Source: Closterium sp. NIES-65
Taxonomy: Eukaryota > Streptophyta > Zygnematophyceae > Desmidiales > Closteriaceae
Reading direction: 5' to 3'
NCBI GenBank assembly: GCA_948144175.1
Contig: CANXME010002652.1
Location: 212,777-276,776, forward strand
Length of the DNA: 64,000 nucleotides
This document shows positions 44,370 through 56,042 of the stretch, in pieces. The notes below the pieces were generated by a model. It did not search any database and was not told where the DNA came from. It saw only the letters and a list, made by a program, of their open reading frames with translations. The translations under genes and the position numbers were made by a program. Position 1 is the stretch's first letter. Each line of letters starts with the position of its first letter.

Positions 44370-45761
44370 TCAATGTACACTCATCCCAGCAAGCTTCATG
44401 CCCTTCCAATGCTCAGGTTCTGCCAGGCGTTTGGTGAGAATGTCAGCTGCCTGCTGCTGGGTCTTCACAATCTCCAGCCGCACCTCCTTGTCCAGGAGCC
44501 TTCTCACCCAGTGCCATTTAGGCCTGATGTGTTTGGTCAGCCCATGAAGACAAGCATTCTTCGCAAGCTTCACCGCCGACTCATTGTCACAGAAAATCAC
44601 AGTCGGCTCCCTTTGACCAACCCAAATCTCCTCTAGCAAACGCCTCAGCCACACCACCTCCTTTGCCCCATGATGAAGGGCCATGTACTCTGTCTCACAC
44701 GAGGACAGCCCCACCTCGTTCTGCTTCTTGCTGCGCCAGCTCACTGCACCACCTCCAAACAGGCACACATAGCCTCCAATGCTGGTGCCATCCGTCTTCA
44801 CTGAGTTGAAGCTAGCGTCGGTGTAGCAAGTCAAGCGCATCTCCCCCTTGCTCAAATCAGCTGCACCCCTCTGTAGCCTCTGTCGCACAGCACTGTACTC
44901 CAAACCCACTGATGCCGTTGCACTCACATAGCGGACCAACCTCTTGGCCGCTTCCAGCTGCTCATGACTTGGGCATGAAACCACACTCGCAAGCCTGGAT
45001 GTAGCAAAGGCAATGTCAGGCCGCGTGTGGCTAGCCGCATAGTTGAGTGCCCCCACCATGGAGTGAAACAGCTTCCTGTCACTCTCTCCCACCACCTCCT
45101 CATCAGCACAGGGCTCTACGGTGAACCCTGAAGGCAGTGGGGTGGCTGGCTTCCCTCCATCTCGCAGCCCATACTTCTCGGCCAGCCCCTCACAATACTT
45201 CCTCTGGTGCAACCTCAACACTCCCTTGTCAAGGTCCCTCTCCACATGCATCCACAGGTAGTACTTCACGTCTCCCATCTTGGAGCACTTGAACTGCATT
45301 TCCAGCATCTCCTCCACACGCTCAATCATTGCAGACGACTCAGAGAAGAGCAGTATGTCGTCCACATACACCAGGAGCATGAGAAACTGCTCCTTCTCTT
45401 GCAGCAGGAACAAGCTGTGATCGCACTCACTCTTCTTGAACCCCCCAGCCAGCAGTGTCTCCTCCAGTTTGTGGTACCATGCACGAGGAGCCTGCTTCAA
45501 GCCATAGATGGCCTTCTTCAGCCTGCACACCCTGCCGCTCCCATCATCCAACCCCTCAGGCTGCAGCATGTACAGCTCCTCCAGAATGACTCCATTGAGG
45601 AAGGCGGTGGTAATGTCCAGCTGCTTTACCCGCCATCCACGGTATGCGGCCATCGCCAAAGACACTCTCAGTGTTGTGCCTTTTCCCACAGGAGCATAGA
45701 GCTCATCAAAATCCTTCCCCTTCGTCTGCTGGAACCCCTTAGCGACAAGCCTTGACTTCTA
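44370..45761 (-). pseudogene. Cop-7 reverse transcriptase and RNase H
   Basis: Starts after the TAG at 45759-45761, which lies just before KSRLVAKGFQQTKGKDFDEL where other copia elements have an aromatic codon. RT motifs: LYMLQPEGLDDG, LKQAPRAWYHKL, LLVYVDDILLF (YVDD about 45355-45370). RNase H: CYTDASFNSVKTDGTSIGG, LSSCETEYMALHHGAKEVVW, FCDNESAVKLAKN, KHIRPKWHWVRRLL. Stop at 44370. All catalytic Asp/Glu positions visible appear present. Confidence 0.93.
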
Positions 45762-46138
45762 GCGCGTCAACTCCCCATCAGGTCCATACTTGTGCCTGAA
45801 GATCAGCTTCGAAGAGATTGCCTTCTTCCCAGGAGGCAGCTCACACAGCTCCCACGTCTCATTCTCCAGCAGTGAGTCGTACTCCTCCTTCACACTCTGC
45901 TTCCACTTCTCAGCATCGGGCCCACTCAAGGCCTCGGTAAGCGTCTTGGGCTCAGGGACGGCTGCCCAGTAGCAGTGCGCTATCTCCTCCTCATCACACT
46001 GCTCAGCCACACTCCCAGCCCGTACCACCTTCGGCTTCCCAAAGCTCGGATAGGTCAGCCGGTTAGGAGGGCGCACATCCCTCTTAGGACGGTCAGCCGT
46101 ACGTGCGGCACCTCGTGGAGCATCTTGCTGCTGCTGCG

Positions 46139-46169
<31 letters not shown>

Positions 46170-48122
46170 CACCTCAGGTTCTCCCCCATCCTCAGTCACC
46201 CCAGAGATCTCCTCCTCTGAGATGGCAACCTCCACTTGCCTCGAAGGCCGCTGCATCTCATCGGCCTCAACGATCAGCGGTGTCGTAGGAAGCTTCTGCT
46301 GCTGCTGCTTCCACTCCTTGTAGTACAAGGACTCAAGGAACTTCACGTCCCTTGACACAGTCAGCTGCTGGCTGGTCAAGTCCCATATGAGCCAGCCCTT
46401 GTGGTCCTTCGCAAGTCCCAAGTGCACACCCCATCTTCCAGAAGCTTCCAACTTTCCCCTCTTCTCCTTCGGCACATGAAACACCACCATGCAGCCGTAG
46501 GCTCTCAGCATGTTGACTGCTGGTGCACTCCCATACCACTTGGTGTAAGGCACCCACTGCTTGTCCCCCACAGTTGCGAGCACCCTGTTCTTCACCACAA
46601 CGACCTGCCGTAGTGCAGTCACCCAAAACGGATCCGGCAGCCGTGCACGCCCAAGGAGAGTGCGAGCACCTTCCTGCAGGGTCCGGTTGAACCGCTCAGC
46701 CACGCCGTTCTGCTGAGGGTTGTAGGGCACCGTGAGCTGATGCTGGATCCCCTTCTTCTTCAGCACCGCCTCAAAAACAGCGCCAATGAACTCTCCCCCG
46801 TTGTCAGTGCGGATCACCTTCACCTTGTGTCCGCTCTCCCTTTGTGCTCTCGGCATCCACTCCTTAAGAACAGCCGCTGCCACCTCCCCCTTAGTCTTGA
46901 GAGGGTACACCCACACCGCACGCGCGTGGTCGTCCACAATTGTCAAGAAGTAGCGGCTGCCCGAGAGAGAAAGGGCCCTCGTGGGGCCCACCACATCCAT
47001 GTGCACTAGTGCAAGTGGTGCCTTTGCTGGTCCTGTGCTGCTGCTGAAGGGAAACTTCGTGAATTTGGTCTCAAGGCAGGTAGGGCAGCTCCCAATCTCC
47101 TTTGCTCCCCCCTTCACCTCCAGCCCCTTCAAGCACCCATCCTTTACCAACTTCTGTAGCATAGGAATGTTCACATGGCACAGCCTCTCATGCCACGTCT
47201 CCCAATCAGCCTCACCACTCCCAGATGAAGCCTTTGCCCATGCAGCTGTTGCATCCACACCAGCAAGCACCTCACCATGTGGTTGCTGTGACTGCTGCAC
47301 CTTCTTGACTACATCTAGGGCCCCTGCAGTTGGTGCAGTCTCCTCTCCTCCCGCAGTTGCTTTAGCCGCTGCCGCTGCCTTTGCCGTTGCTGGTGGTTTC
47401 CCCTTCCAAGGGATGATGGGCAGCTGCCACAAGTCCTTGATGCAGCTGCTCTTCTCCTCCAAATTCCACAGGAGCAACTTCCCAAGCTTTGCACGGCAGC
47501 AGGTTGGGCCGAACGTAACTTTGGCCTTGCTTTTCTGCAGCCGGCGCACAGAGAGGAGGTTAGCGGATAAACCTTCAACCAACAGCACATTTCCCAGCCC
47601 CACAAGCCCCCCATTAGCTCCCATAACCTTGGCATTCCCAACACCAATCACAGGGAGCAAGGCACCTGAAGCGGCAGCCACAAACTTTATCTTCCCAGGG
47701 GGCTTCACCTCATCAAGCAAATCTGCCCGTGGAGTCATGTGACTCGTGCAACCTGAATCGATCACCCAGTGAGTGAGGGGGTGCATCACAACCTTCCCAA
47801 CTGAACCCACATCACCCCCACTCCCTTGCACGTCCTCAACCATGAGGAACATACCAGGGTCGGCTTTACCTTGTGCACCATCACCTTGTGCACCTGAACC
47901 TTGCACAGCACCACCTCGTGCACGTTCACCACTTGGCGGCTTCATGCCTGGAGGCGCCCATCCTTCAGGCCGGCTGAAACACTTGAACCATGGGTGTCCA
48001 GCCTTCTTGCAGTACCAGCACGCACCCTCCATTCGGGTACTCCCCCTGCCACCAGAGCTCCCATGCCCCTCATTGTAGTCACCTCGGCCTCTCCCTCTGC
48101 CAAAGCCTCTCCCACGGCCTCA
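45762..48122 (-). pseudogene. Cop-7 Gag C-terminus, protease and integrase
   Basis: From the TGA at 48120-48122 the frame continues with a Gly/Arg stretch, a canonical zinc knuckle CWYCKKAGHPWFKC (about 48000), protease VIDSGCTSHMT (about 47745), pre-integrase WHERLCHVNIP and CPTCLETKF, integrase core VHMDVVGP, VIRTDNGGEF and NGVAERFNRTL (D,D,E), SH3-like RAYGCMVVFHVP, a Gln-run encoded by CTG repeats (about 46130-46165), and the start of RT (TLTEALSGPDAEKWK). Open for 757 codons. Confidence 0.93.
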
Positions 48123-48821
48123 GCCTCTCCCTCCCCCTCTTCCTCTGCTGCCTCCTGCAGCTCCATACCCCTCAGCAGTTTTGTTGGCAGCACCACCTCC
48201 CATGTGGCGCCTGCGGAAGTCCTCCTGCAGGATCTGCTGCCGTAGCCACTCAGGCGTCCACTTGTCCTGCTGAACGTTGAGGGTGGGGATGAGGTTGTCC
48301 CACGAGTTGTCGAGCACCGAGATGATCTTGGTGCACTGCTGCATCTCCGACACCTTGCTGCCCGCCGCTGCCATCCTCGCATAGGTGTCCTTGATCTTGT
48401 CAAGGACCGGTTTCACATCGTCTCCCGCCTTCATGGAGAGAGCAGCCAGCTCCTTCTCCATTACGATCACCATCAGCAGCGTGTTGGGTTGTACCACATC
48501 GCGTAGCAGCTTCCACGCCTTAGGCCCGGAGTCGTCCAGCTCCACTAGGGCCTTGATATGCTGGAACATATCATTCTTGACCGATTGAAGGATTAGGTCG
48601 TACAGCACCGCGCTCTTCTCAATCCATTTGTCGCGGGCATCACCTTCCTCCGGCATCTTCTCTTCTCCCATCGCAAGTTTCAACAGCTTGTAGCGCTTGA
48701 AAGCGCTCCGCATCCGCCCGCTCCATTCCTCGTAGTTGGAGCCGTCCAAAGCCTCGATCTTGGACGGTGGCGGTTCACTCTTCTTCTCAGCTGCTTCTCC
48801 ACTCATCTCCTCTGCTCCCAA
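48120..48821 (-). CDS. Cop-7 Gag
   Basis: 233 codons from ATG 48821. Copia Gag fold: IEALDGSNYEEWSGRMRSAF, LILQSVKNDMFQHIKALV, WKLLRDVVQPNTLL, ISVLDNSWDNLIPTL. Ends in a Gly/Arg-rich tract at a TGA that replaces one CGA of the tract (a C-to-T change at CpG), upstream of the zinc knuckle. If not read through, Gag would be made without knuckle or enzymes. Confidence 0.9.
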   Translation of the reverse strand: MGAEEMSGEAAEKKSEPPPSKIEALDGSNYEEWSGRMRSAFKRYKLLKLAMGEEKMPEEGDARDKWIEKSAVLYDLILQSVKNDMFQHIKALVELDDSGPKAWKLLRDVVQPNTLLMVIVMEKELAALSMKAGDDVKPVLDKIKDTYARMAAAGSKVSEMQQCTKIISVLDNSWDNLIPTLNVQQDKWTPEWLRQQILQEDFRRRHMGGGAANKTAEGYGAAGGSRGRGGGRG

Positions 48822-49042
48822 TCAGAGGTTTCAGCTCTCCCTTTTGCTGGTCACAATGTAGATCCACAATATTTTCACAAGTGACGGCGCCAACGAAATT
48901 TCGGCAGAGTTTCCCCTTAGCGGAAGTCACATCCAACCTCCAGAACTCCACTTAGGCACGCCCACAGGCCATGGTGGGTCTAGGAGGGTCTTCAGACTTC
49001 AGTAGACTCCCCACAAGGTCCTTAATCAGCTCTGATACCACT

Positions 49043-49918
49043 TGTTAGAGACTAAGGACGGAGTCAATGAAGATTAGGAGCCTAAATTTCTCAAAATCGT
49101 TGGCTTGAAATTCTGGACAGAATCGTCGAGTTCACAAGAAACGTCGTCGGCTAAACTTGCACTGTTGGAATTGTCTCAAACTCGAGTATATTGTAGCATG
49201 TAACCAGGGCTATCTTTCTCAATTTGAATCGTATCAAATGGTGGAGTAAATCTCGAGTTATGATTTTCGGCGCACTAGGGGGTATGCTGCCACATGCTTA
49301 ACTCAATCACAATGGTTCTCACAAGTTCCACAAAGTTACACACAAGAGAGTTAGGGTAGCACTAAACCAGGTAGGAGGGAAGAGGAGGACAAGAGGGAAG
49401 GTTCCAAGAGATTCCCCAACCAAGGAAACCCCATGCCACACAATTCCCTTCCCCATAGGCAACCCCACTTTCACATTTGTCACTTTCCCAACTCATGCCA
49501 TCCACCTCAACCCACTTGGCCACACTTGCCAACCTGGTTTGGCTTCACCCAACCACATGGCAGCATTCTACAGTGATGGGTTCGAATTCCCAACCCCCAA
49601 AAGTCTGTACCCCATATTGAGTCAACCCCACAACTTCCCATAGTCGCCACAACCGAAGTACAGAAAGCATACGAACTCCAACGTTCGTAACTTTCTTGAT
49701 ATTGCTCCGATCGCGACGATTCTTGGCTCGTCGGAAAGATCTTGAGCAGTGGAGTCACTTCAGATATCTGCTCAAGCCAAATAACATTCACACACACTCA
49801 GAAAATCCAAACCACAGAAAAACACAAATTCTTGCGCACGCTCATTTCACACATGCAACGCACGAACACATGATGGGAGGCAGACAGACGTGAATGCAAA
49901 TGATAGCATCACATAACA
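49043..49918 (-). repeat. Cop-7 5' LTR
   Basis: 876 bp, pair of 43437-44312. PBS lies two bases to its left. Confidence 0.95.
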
Positions 49919-49923
49919 CTGTG

Positions 49924-51340
49924 GAAGAGGGAGGGATAGGGGGGAAGCTGGTGAACGTGAACCTAGTTAGGACGCGGCACGTGTTTGCATTTTTGCAGGA
50001 TCAATCGCAAGATCGCTGATTGCACCGCACTGAATTCTTCTGAAAGCATTTAAAACTTTCAACACAGTTCTCAACTCCGCAGAAATTCGATCCTACGCAG
50101 GATCGATCGCAGGATCAGTCAAACAGGTGCCGCATCCTTAGTCCAGTCGCAAGAAGGCTGACCAGCTTCGGAAGCCTTGTTGGGAGGTGCGATAGCATAC
50201 CCTCCGTCGCTGGCAGCCTCGTCATGGAGAGGACTGTGGATGAGGGAGGGATAGGGGGGAAGTTGGCGAACGTGAAACGAGTTATTCCTGGTGCGTGAAC
50301 TCTGACCAGCTTCGGAAGCCTCGTTGGGAGGTGCGATAGCATATCCCGCGTCGCTGGCTGCCTCGTCCCGGACGGATTGCTTGTGAGCTGTCTCCATCCA
50401 GCCCATGCGTTCTCACGATTCCCTTGGTGAGTCGTTCAAGGAGGCTCCCGTAATTGGGTAGTGACAGCACACCAACGCAGCGACGTGCGCGGATTGGTTC
50501 AAAAGAACTGAACGGCAAGACTCGGTAAAAGCTCAGTTCACATGCCACCGTCCCAACATTTCGTTTGGCATGTACAGTGCCGATAGCGCCCGTCGCCTCA
50601 AGGGGGTCGCGCAGAGTGGTCGTTTGTAACAACCTGAACAATCAAATTTCTAAACTTTGCAAGGTTACACACGCATTGCATTCATATTTTGTTCTCAGAC
50701 ATTCAGAATTGGAAGCCACAGAATTGGCTAAGTGTTGCCAAATTACAGAGTTGCTTATTTTTTCCATCATGCGAAACATTTACATATCCTTTACAGTTTG
50801 ACAACAGAAACTATTCACAAAAACACAATTAAGGGTGTATTACAGGGGCAAATTCCTTTGTTATGGGGTAGGTTTACATGCTCATATCCACTTGGTTTGT
50901 GGTCCAAACTGCTGTTTAATAGCTCAATCTTCATCCATTGACATCCTCTACTAGTTAGGACTGTGAATTGTTTTTGGCTAAAAATCTTCAAAACCAATAG
51001 AACGAACAAGCTGTACCAATGAAGCTTGTAGCACATGACAACTCATTCTATGGCTATCATGGACTGTTGTAATTTTCAACCCCGTTTTTTTGGGGTTAAG
51101 AAGTATGTGCTACTGTTATCCCATGTTATGCTGCCTGTCTGCCTTCTCAGAGTTTGGTTGCTTCAGCTACCTACATCATTTTTTATGAACATTGCCTACT
51201 TCTGCATAAAGCTTTGCAAACCCTTGTTATGCTGTCCACGTGATCTGATTATCTGAGGGGAGTATCATCCCAACATTGGAAGTTTCTATACCAATTTCCA
51301 GATCAATCCACGAACCAGAGATGGGTTGTTGATGATGGTT
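49924..51340. other. Intergenic with a partial tandem duplication
   Basis: GAGGGAGGGATAGGGGGGAA occurs at about 49927 and 50239, and a block with CCAGCTTCGGAAGCCT is at about 50161 and 50307, so an approximately 150-300 bp segment has been duplicated. GATCG-type sites cluster at 50000-50120. 50640-51340 is AT-rich with no gene seen. Confidence 0.6.
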
Positions 51341-52120
51341 TTGACAGAATTGCCTATTTTTGGATTCTGATGCAAAAGACTAACCAAACCACGTAATTAG
51401 GGTGCGCAACTCAATGGCAAGCCTCACCACACTAATTCTAGATCCCCCTATCATTCCAAGTCATTCCAGTATGGTCTGATAGCCCTTTCATGCCTTGTTC
51501 TGAATGTTAAGTCTAGATTCTCGGCAAAATTGCCTATATTTGAGTTTTGATGCAAAACACTAACCAAACCATGAAATTTCGGTGTGCAACTCATTGGGGA
51601 GCCTCACCAGACTCATTCCAGATCCCCCTACCATTTTCAAGTAATTCCAATATGGTTTGATAGCCCTTTCATGCTTTGTTCTGAAAGTTAAGCCTGGATT
51701 CTCAACAGAATTGCCTATATTTGGATTCTGATGCAAAACACTAACCAAACCATAGAATTTGCGTGTGCAACTCAATGGGGAGTTTTGTCACACTCATTCG
51801 AGATCCCCCTTTCATTTTCAAGTCATTCCAATATGGTTTGATAGCCCTTTCATGCTTTGTTCTGAACATTAAGTCTGGATTCTCAACAGAATTGCCTGTA
51901 TTTGGATTCTGATGCAAAACTCTAACAAGACCATAGAAATAGGGTGTGTAACTCAATGGGGAGCCTCGTCACACTCATTCTAGTACCCCCTTATTTTTTC
52001 AAATCATTCCAATATGGTTTGATAGCGCATTCATGCTTTGTTCTGAAAGTTAAGCCTGGATTCTCAACAGAATTGCCTATATTTGGATTATGATGCAAAA
52101 ACACTAACCAAACCATGGAA
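51341..52120. repeat. Satellite-like tandem array, 180-181 bp monomer
   Basis: About 4.3 copies. The landmark TTGCCTATATTTGG recurs at 51351, 51531, 51712, 51893 and 52074, spacing 180, 181, 181, 181. Monomers are AT-rich and well conserved (TGATGCAAAACACTAACC in each). Short ORFs inside it are repeat artefacts. Confidence 0.92.
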
Positions 52121-52121
52121 T

Positions 52122-52499
52122 TGTCAGAATATTATGTCAGAACATTATAGCTTACATATTTGTGTAGGCTATAGTGGGGTATCCCATAGGGGGTACAACC
52201 CAATTAGGGTTTCCTATTTGTACTCACTTCGTTCATAGTCATTTCATTCTCGTTCAAATCTTCTCATATTATGCTCTAGCCTGTAGTGGGGTGCTCTATA
52301 GCGAGTACAACCCTTCCTAGGGTTTGCTATTTTTATCCTCATTCTTGCTAGTGCAACTCTCTTCTTTCTTCTAAACTTTCACATGCTATCAGAGCAGGTC
52401 GATCCCCTTGGATCGATCCTATGGGTGGGTTCACCACCTCATTGCTTCCGCTGCAACTGCTACTTGCTACTCTCTGTGCCGCACGCCCAGTGGCGTGCG
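52122..52499 (+). mobile_element. Cop-3-type LTR and leader relic, itself interrupted
   Basis: A Cop-3-like LTR starts TGTCAGAATATTA at 52122, is broken by the solo LTR at 52135-52266, resumes at TGCTCTAGCCTGTAGTGGGG and ends at 52383. PBS-like TGCTATCAGAGCAGG follows at 52384-52398 and then the family leader up to 52499, where Cop-4 is inserted. A fragment matching the Cop-3 tail reappears at about 54300-54352, probably the other side of the same element. Confidence 0.85.
52135..52266 (+). mobile_element. Solo LTR inserted in another LTR
   Basis: 132 bp from TGTCAGAACATT to TCTTCTCA, flanked by TATTA at 52130-52134 and 52267-52271. The host LTR reads continuously when it and one TATTA are removed. 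Confidence 0.9.
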
Positions 52500-54299
52500 T
52501 GTCAGATTTGTATGACATAGCTGTTGTAGGTTATAGTGGGGTAGCACATATGGGGTACAACTTTCTAGGGTTGTATTTGTACCCAACTTTCACTTAGTTA
52601 TTTCATTCTCGTTCTACTTTTCTCATGGTATCGAGCAGGTTCCCTCGAGGGAACTGTGCCTAGGGCCCACCACATCGAATTTGTTTCCAGCCCGGAGCGC
52701 GCTCCCTGAGTCGCGCTCGCCCTCTCTACCTTCGTCGAGCCGCCCTAGCGGCCTCCCTTGCGGCCCCGCCGCCCTCCCTTGCGGCCCCGCCGCCCTCAGT
52801 TGCGGCCCCGCCACCCTCACTTGTGGCCCGTCGCCGCCCTCGGTTGCGGCCACCGTCGCCGCCCTTACCTACGGCCCGTCGCCGCCCTCCCTTGCGGCCC
52901 CGCCACCCTCAGTTGCGACCGAACCCGCCGCCCTCCGTTGCGGCCCCGCAGCCGCCTTCACTTGCGGCCCGTCGCCGCCCTCACCTACGGCCCCGCCGCC
53001 CTCACTTGCGGCCCCCGCCGCCCTCAGTTGCGGCCCACGCCGCCTTCAACTACTGCAGAGCCGCCCGCCGCCCAAGCCGCCTCACCCAGCCGAGCCGCCG
53101 ACCGCCGCGCCGCCCTGCAGCAGCACAACGGAAACCGCCCAGCAGCAGAGCAGCCGCCGTGCAGCCGAGCCGCCCAGCAGTCGAGCCGCCCAGCCGCCGT
53201 GCAGCCGAGCCGCCCAGCAGTCGAGCCGCCGTACCGCCCAGCTGCTCTTCCGCCGAGCCACCCGCGCAGCACTGTCTGGTGAGCACAGCACCTCTGTCGC
53301 TGCAGTGCCCTTTCCCCACTGCTTGCAACTGCTGGTCTATTGTTGTCATGACTACCCCTAGTGTCCTCAGCTTTTGACGCTGAGGGTCGAGCCATTAACT
53401 TTGAGGTGGCGGGGGTGGTGGAGGTGGCGGTGGAGGCGGCGGAGGGAGTGGGGGTGGCGGTGGGAGTGGTAGCGGGGGTGGAGGTGTCGGTGGCAGCAGT
53501 GGAGGCGGAGGCGGCGGAGGCGGTAGTGGTGGGAGCGGAGGCGGCGGTGGTGGCGGAGGTGGATGAGGCGGCGGTGGAGAAGGTGGAGGCTGGTCGCGGT
53601 GGTGCTTTGCAGAGGAGCGTCTCCGGTGGTGGTCAGCGCCAGCAGCAGCAGCGGTCTCGGGACATCCCCCCCCCCTCAGCAGCTCCGTGAGTGGTATGCG
53701 CAGCGTCAGCGTGGTGGGGTTTTTGGTCCGTGCACCTACGTCCTTCGCACCGGCGACCGGTGCGGGTGAGCAGTGTGGGGGTGCCCACCCCACCCAGCAC
53801 TCCTTTGGCCGCCTGACGGACGCTTGGCGTCACCAGTTCCCGGAGGCTTCTGAGATCCCCCGCTGGGGAGAGCTGTCTAGGGCAGGTGTAGCCATCTATG
53901 ATCTTGAGTTTGATGCTATCCTTGCTGCAATGTATAATATGAGTATTAGTGATGAGGGTGACTGTTACCGGTGTTTCCCGCCCGACCCGGGCATTGAGAC
54001 TGCTGCTCTAGGTGCTGGTGAGGTTGCTGCTCTAGGTGCCAGCGCGTCTGCGTCCTCAGGTGCTGTTGAGTCCGTTGCTCGTCTGCCGCTACTTCTAGCC
54101 GCGGAGCCAGTTACTCCAGTAGCCCGTGTGCCAGTTGCTCCAGTTGCCAGTGTGCCAGTTGCTCCAGTTGCCCGTGTGCCAGTTGCTCCAGTTGCGCAGT
54201 GTGCCAGGAGCTTCAGCTGCCGCCCACTACCTCCTCTCCTCTCATAGTCCCTCCTCCACACTAGCCCTCTGCGATACCAACTAGCTTTGCTCATAATTG
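52500..54299 (+). mobile_element. Deleted copia element Cop-4
   Basis: 5' LTR 52500-52625 (Cop-2 family; TGTCAGATTTGT...TTTTCTCA), PBS TGGTATCGAGCAGG at 52626-52639, GC-rich repeat leader 52655-53340, and then a drastically shortened Gag region. Integrase, RT, RNase H and 3' LTR are missing. The right end is not defined; the following bases (54300-54352) match the Cop-3 tail. Confidence 0.8.
53348..54247 (+). pseudogene. Cop-4 Gag remnant
   Basis: Starts with ATG ACT ACC at 53348 in the same context as Cop-2 (start motif MTTPSVLSF), hits a stop after nine codons, then after a large deletion jumps into the Gly-rich block (53400-53590). The zinc-knuckle-like region CTYVLRTGDR and GEQCGGAHPTQ (53735-53800) has a frame change inside it and its last Cys replaced. 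DAWRHQFPEASEIPRWGELS follows. A repeat coding PVAPVARVPVAPVA ends it. No enzyme domain. Confidence 0.8.
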
Positions 54300-54352
54300 T
54301 GAACTTTAAACTATTGATTCTTCAACTTGTGCTCAGAATGTGTGGTGACATT

Positions 54353-54763
54353 TTAATTGGCAAAGGATGGTACGGACGGGGAGAGCAGTGGCTAGTGCAG
54401 AGTCGCATGCTTCCGGATTTCATTGCTCGCCGCTACCCATACCTTGTTATTCAGCTATAGTACTGTTAGGAGAGTCTCGTCACACTATTTGCAGACCCAT
54501 GTCCAGTCCTAGAGCCATGCACTAGGGGTGGTGTTGTCCAGACATGGTTGGCAATCCCAAGTATTTGTGATGACGATATCGATTATGCGGAGAGATCTCC
54601 TTCGGGGCATGGATGGAAGTTCTTCAACTATTGCATTTAAGACATGATGCGGCTCTTTAAGAATGAAGCCACTACTAGCAATGGCCACATGTTAGGAACA
54701 TTGATAAATCGTTGGTATTTACATATACACATATGTACAAAAACCCTGACCCCGAAAAGAACA
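54353..54763. other. Unassigned spacer
   Basis: Between the Cop-3-like tail fragment and the Plavaka-like gene. No domain or repeat recognised. Confidence 0.5.
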
Positions 54764-55420
54764 TCACCACTTGAATTCGTTCCATATGAACCGCTCGGTG
54801 GACGAATCGTCATTTGCAACAAACGGAACCACGTGCAACACACGCAGCAAACTCTCCACATGCACTACACCGTATCCCCTCTGCCCTGGCCACCATACCA
54901 TGAGCCTCAACGCTGAGGACTTGCTCGGAGGCAGCAACTTGTAGTAGCGAACAAATGCCACTTGTTCGGCATACTCCTGCTCAGTTGTTGTTTTGCCAGT
55001 TTCCCTGTTTCGCCTTATGATTGTAACCGTACGGTGGAGCGTGAAAATGAACATGAGTTTTGCTGGCCACACCATTTTCTCCCCCTCGTCATCAACTCCA
55101 TCGACGGCCACGTCTGAAAACCACGGCGCACCATAATAACTGGGTGTCGCACGTGCATACGCTGGATATTTGCTGAAACGTGTAAACTCATCATCCGGTG
55201 GAATCGCCACTCCCTTGTGAACATCCACCACCGGTTCCCATTCAACCTGAGCTCTTGGTGGGTGAGTTTGCAGCGCCTGATAGGATTTGATTGCATCGTC
55301 GAGATGTGTAAAGTCCCCGCGCATTGCGTCGACGTAAGACTTCAACAACGCTGATTGTTTGTCGGTGTACTTCACCTTTGTGAAGGAGCCCGTGACTGCT
55401 GGGGAACCGGTCTCCAAGGC

Positions 55421-56042
55421 CTGGAAAAAACATGTCGCAGAGCACGGGTGGCCAGCAAAAGGTACGGCAACACAGGGGAGGGTGGAAGGTTGGGGGGCAG
55501 CACACGGGATGACGTAGCATTTCGGGGCAGAATATGGGAAGCCATGACAAGGGAGGGCAGAACAATGAACGGCTGCATACGGGACGGCAAATCAGGGGAG
55601 GGTGGAGGGTTGGCGGGCAGCACACGGGAGGGGAGAACAGAAGGGGGGGGGAGTAGAACATGGGAGGTTATAGCATGGTGGGGCAGAAAAATGAACGGCT
55701 GGATACAGGACGGCAAAGCAGCTGAGGGGAGAAAAAAGAAGGGCAGAGGATCCACGGCACAGCACACCGGGATGACAGAGCACAGTGATGGCAGATTAGG
55801 GGAGGGCAGAGCATGTTAGGACAACACATCTTGGGAGGGCAGATCACAGGAGGGCAAGTCAAGGGTTTCAGGTTTAGCATGAGAGGGCCGGGCAAGGGAT
55901 AGCATAACAAGGGAGGGCTGAGCAATAGAGGGCAGAGTTCGAAAGGATCAGAGAGCAGGTAAGGGTGGGCAGAGCATAGGAGGGCGGAGCAAGATAGGGT
56001 GGAGCTTTCAAAATATGGGCACTACTAGTGAAACGATCTTAC
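55421..56042 (-). repeat. Minisatellite-filled intron A of the transposase
   Basis: Donor GTAAGATCG at 56042 and acceptor TTTTTTCCAG ending at 55421. The body is a degenerate CTGCCCTCCC/CTGCTCTGCC array on the coding strand. The last bases before the acceptor read GCGACATGTTTTTTCCAG. Confidence 0.75.

Larger units (their letters stand above)
43437..49918 (-). mobile_element. Ty1/copia retrotransposon Cop-7, young and nearly intact
   Basis: 6482 bp, minus strand. LTRs 43437-44312 and 49043-49918 are 876 bp each with about 8 differences (about 99%). Target duplication CTGTG at 43432-43436 and 49919-49923. PBS TGGTATCAGAGC, complementary to the 3' end of plant-type initiator Met tRNA, at 49029-49040. 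PPT AGAGGGGGAGTT at 44313-44324. One gag-pol frame spans 48821-44370 with only two stops. Different family from the short-LTR elements. Confidence 0.96.

Noticed and set aside
52681..53377. Long Pro/Arg/Ala-rich plus-strand ORFs
   Set aside because: They are open in several frames because of the GC-rich repeats of the Cop-4 leader; no domain and no splice support.
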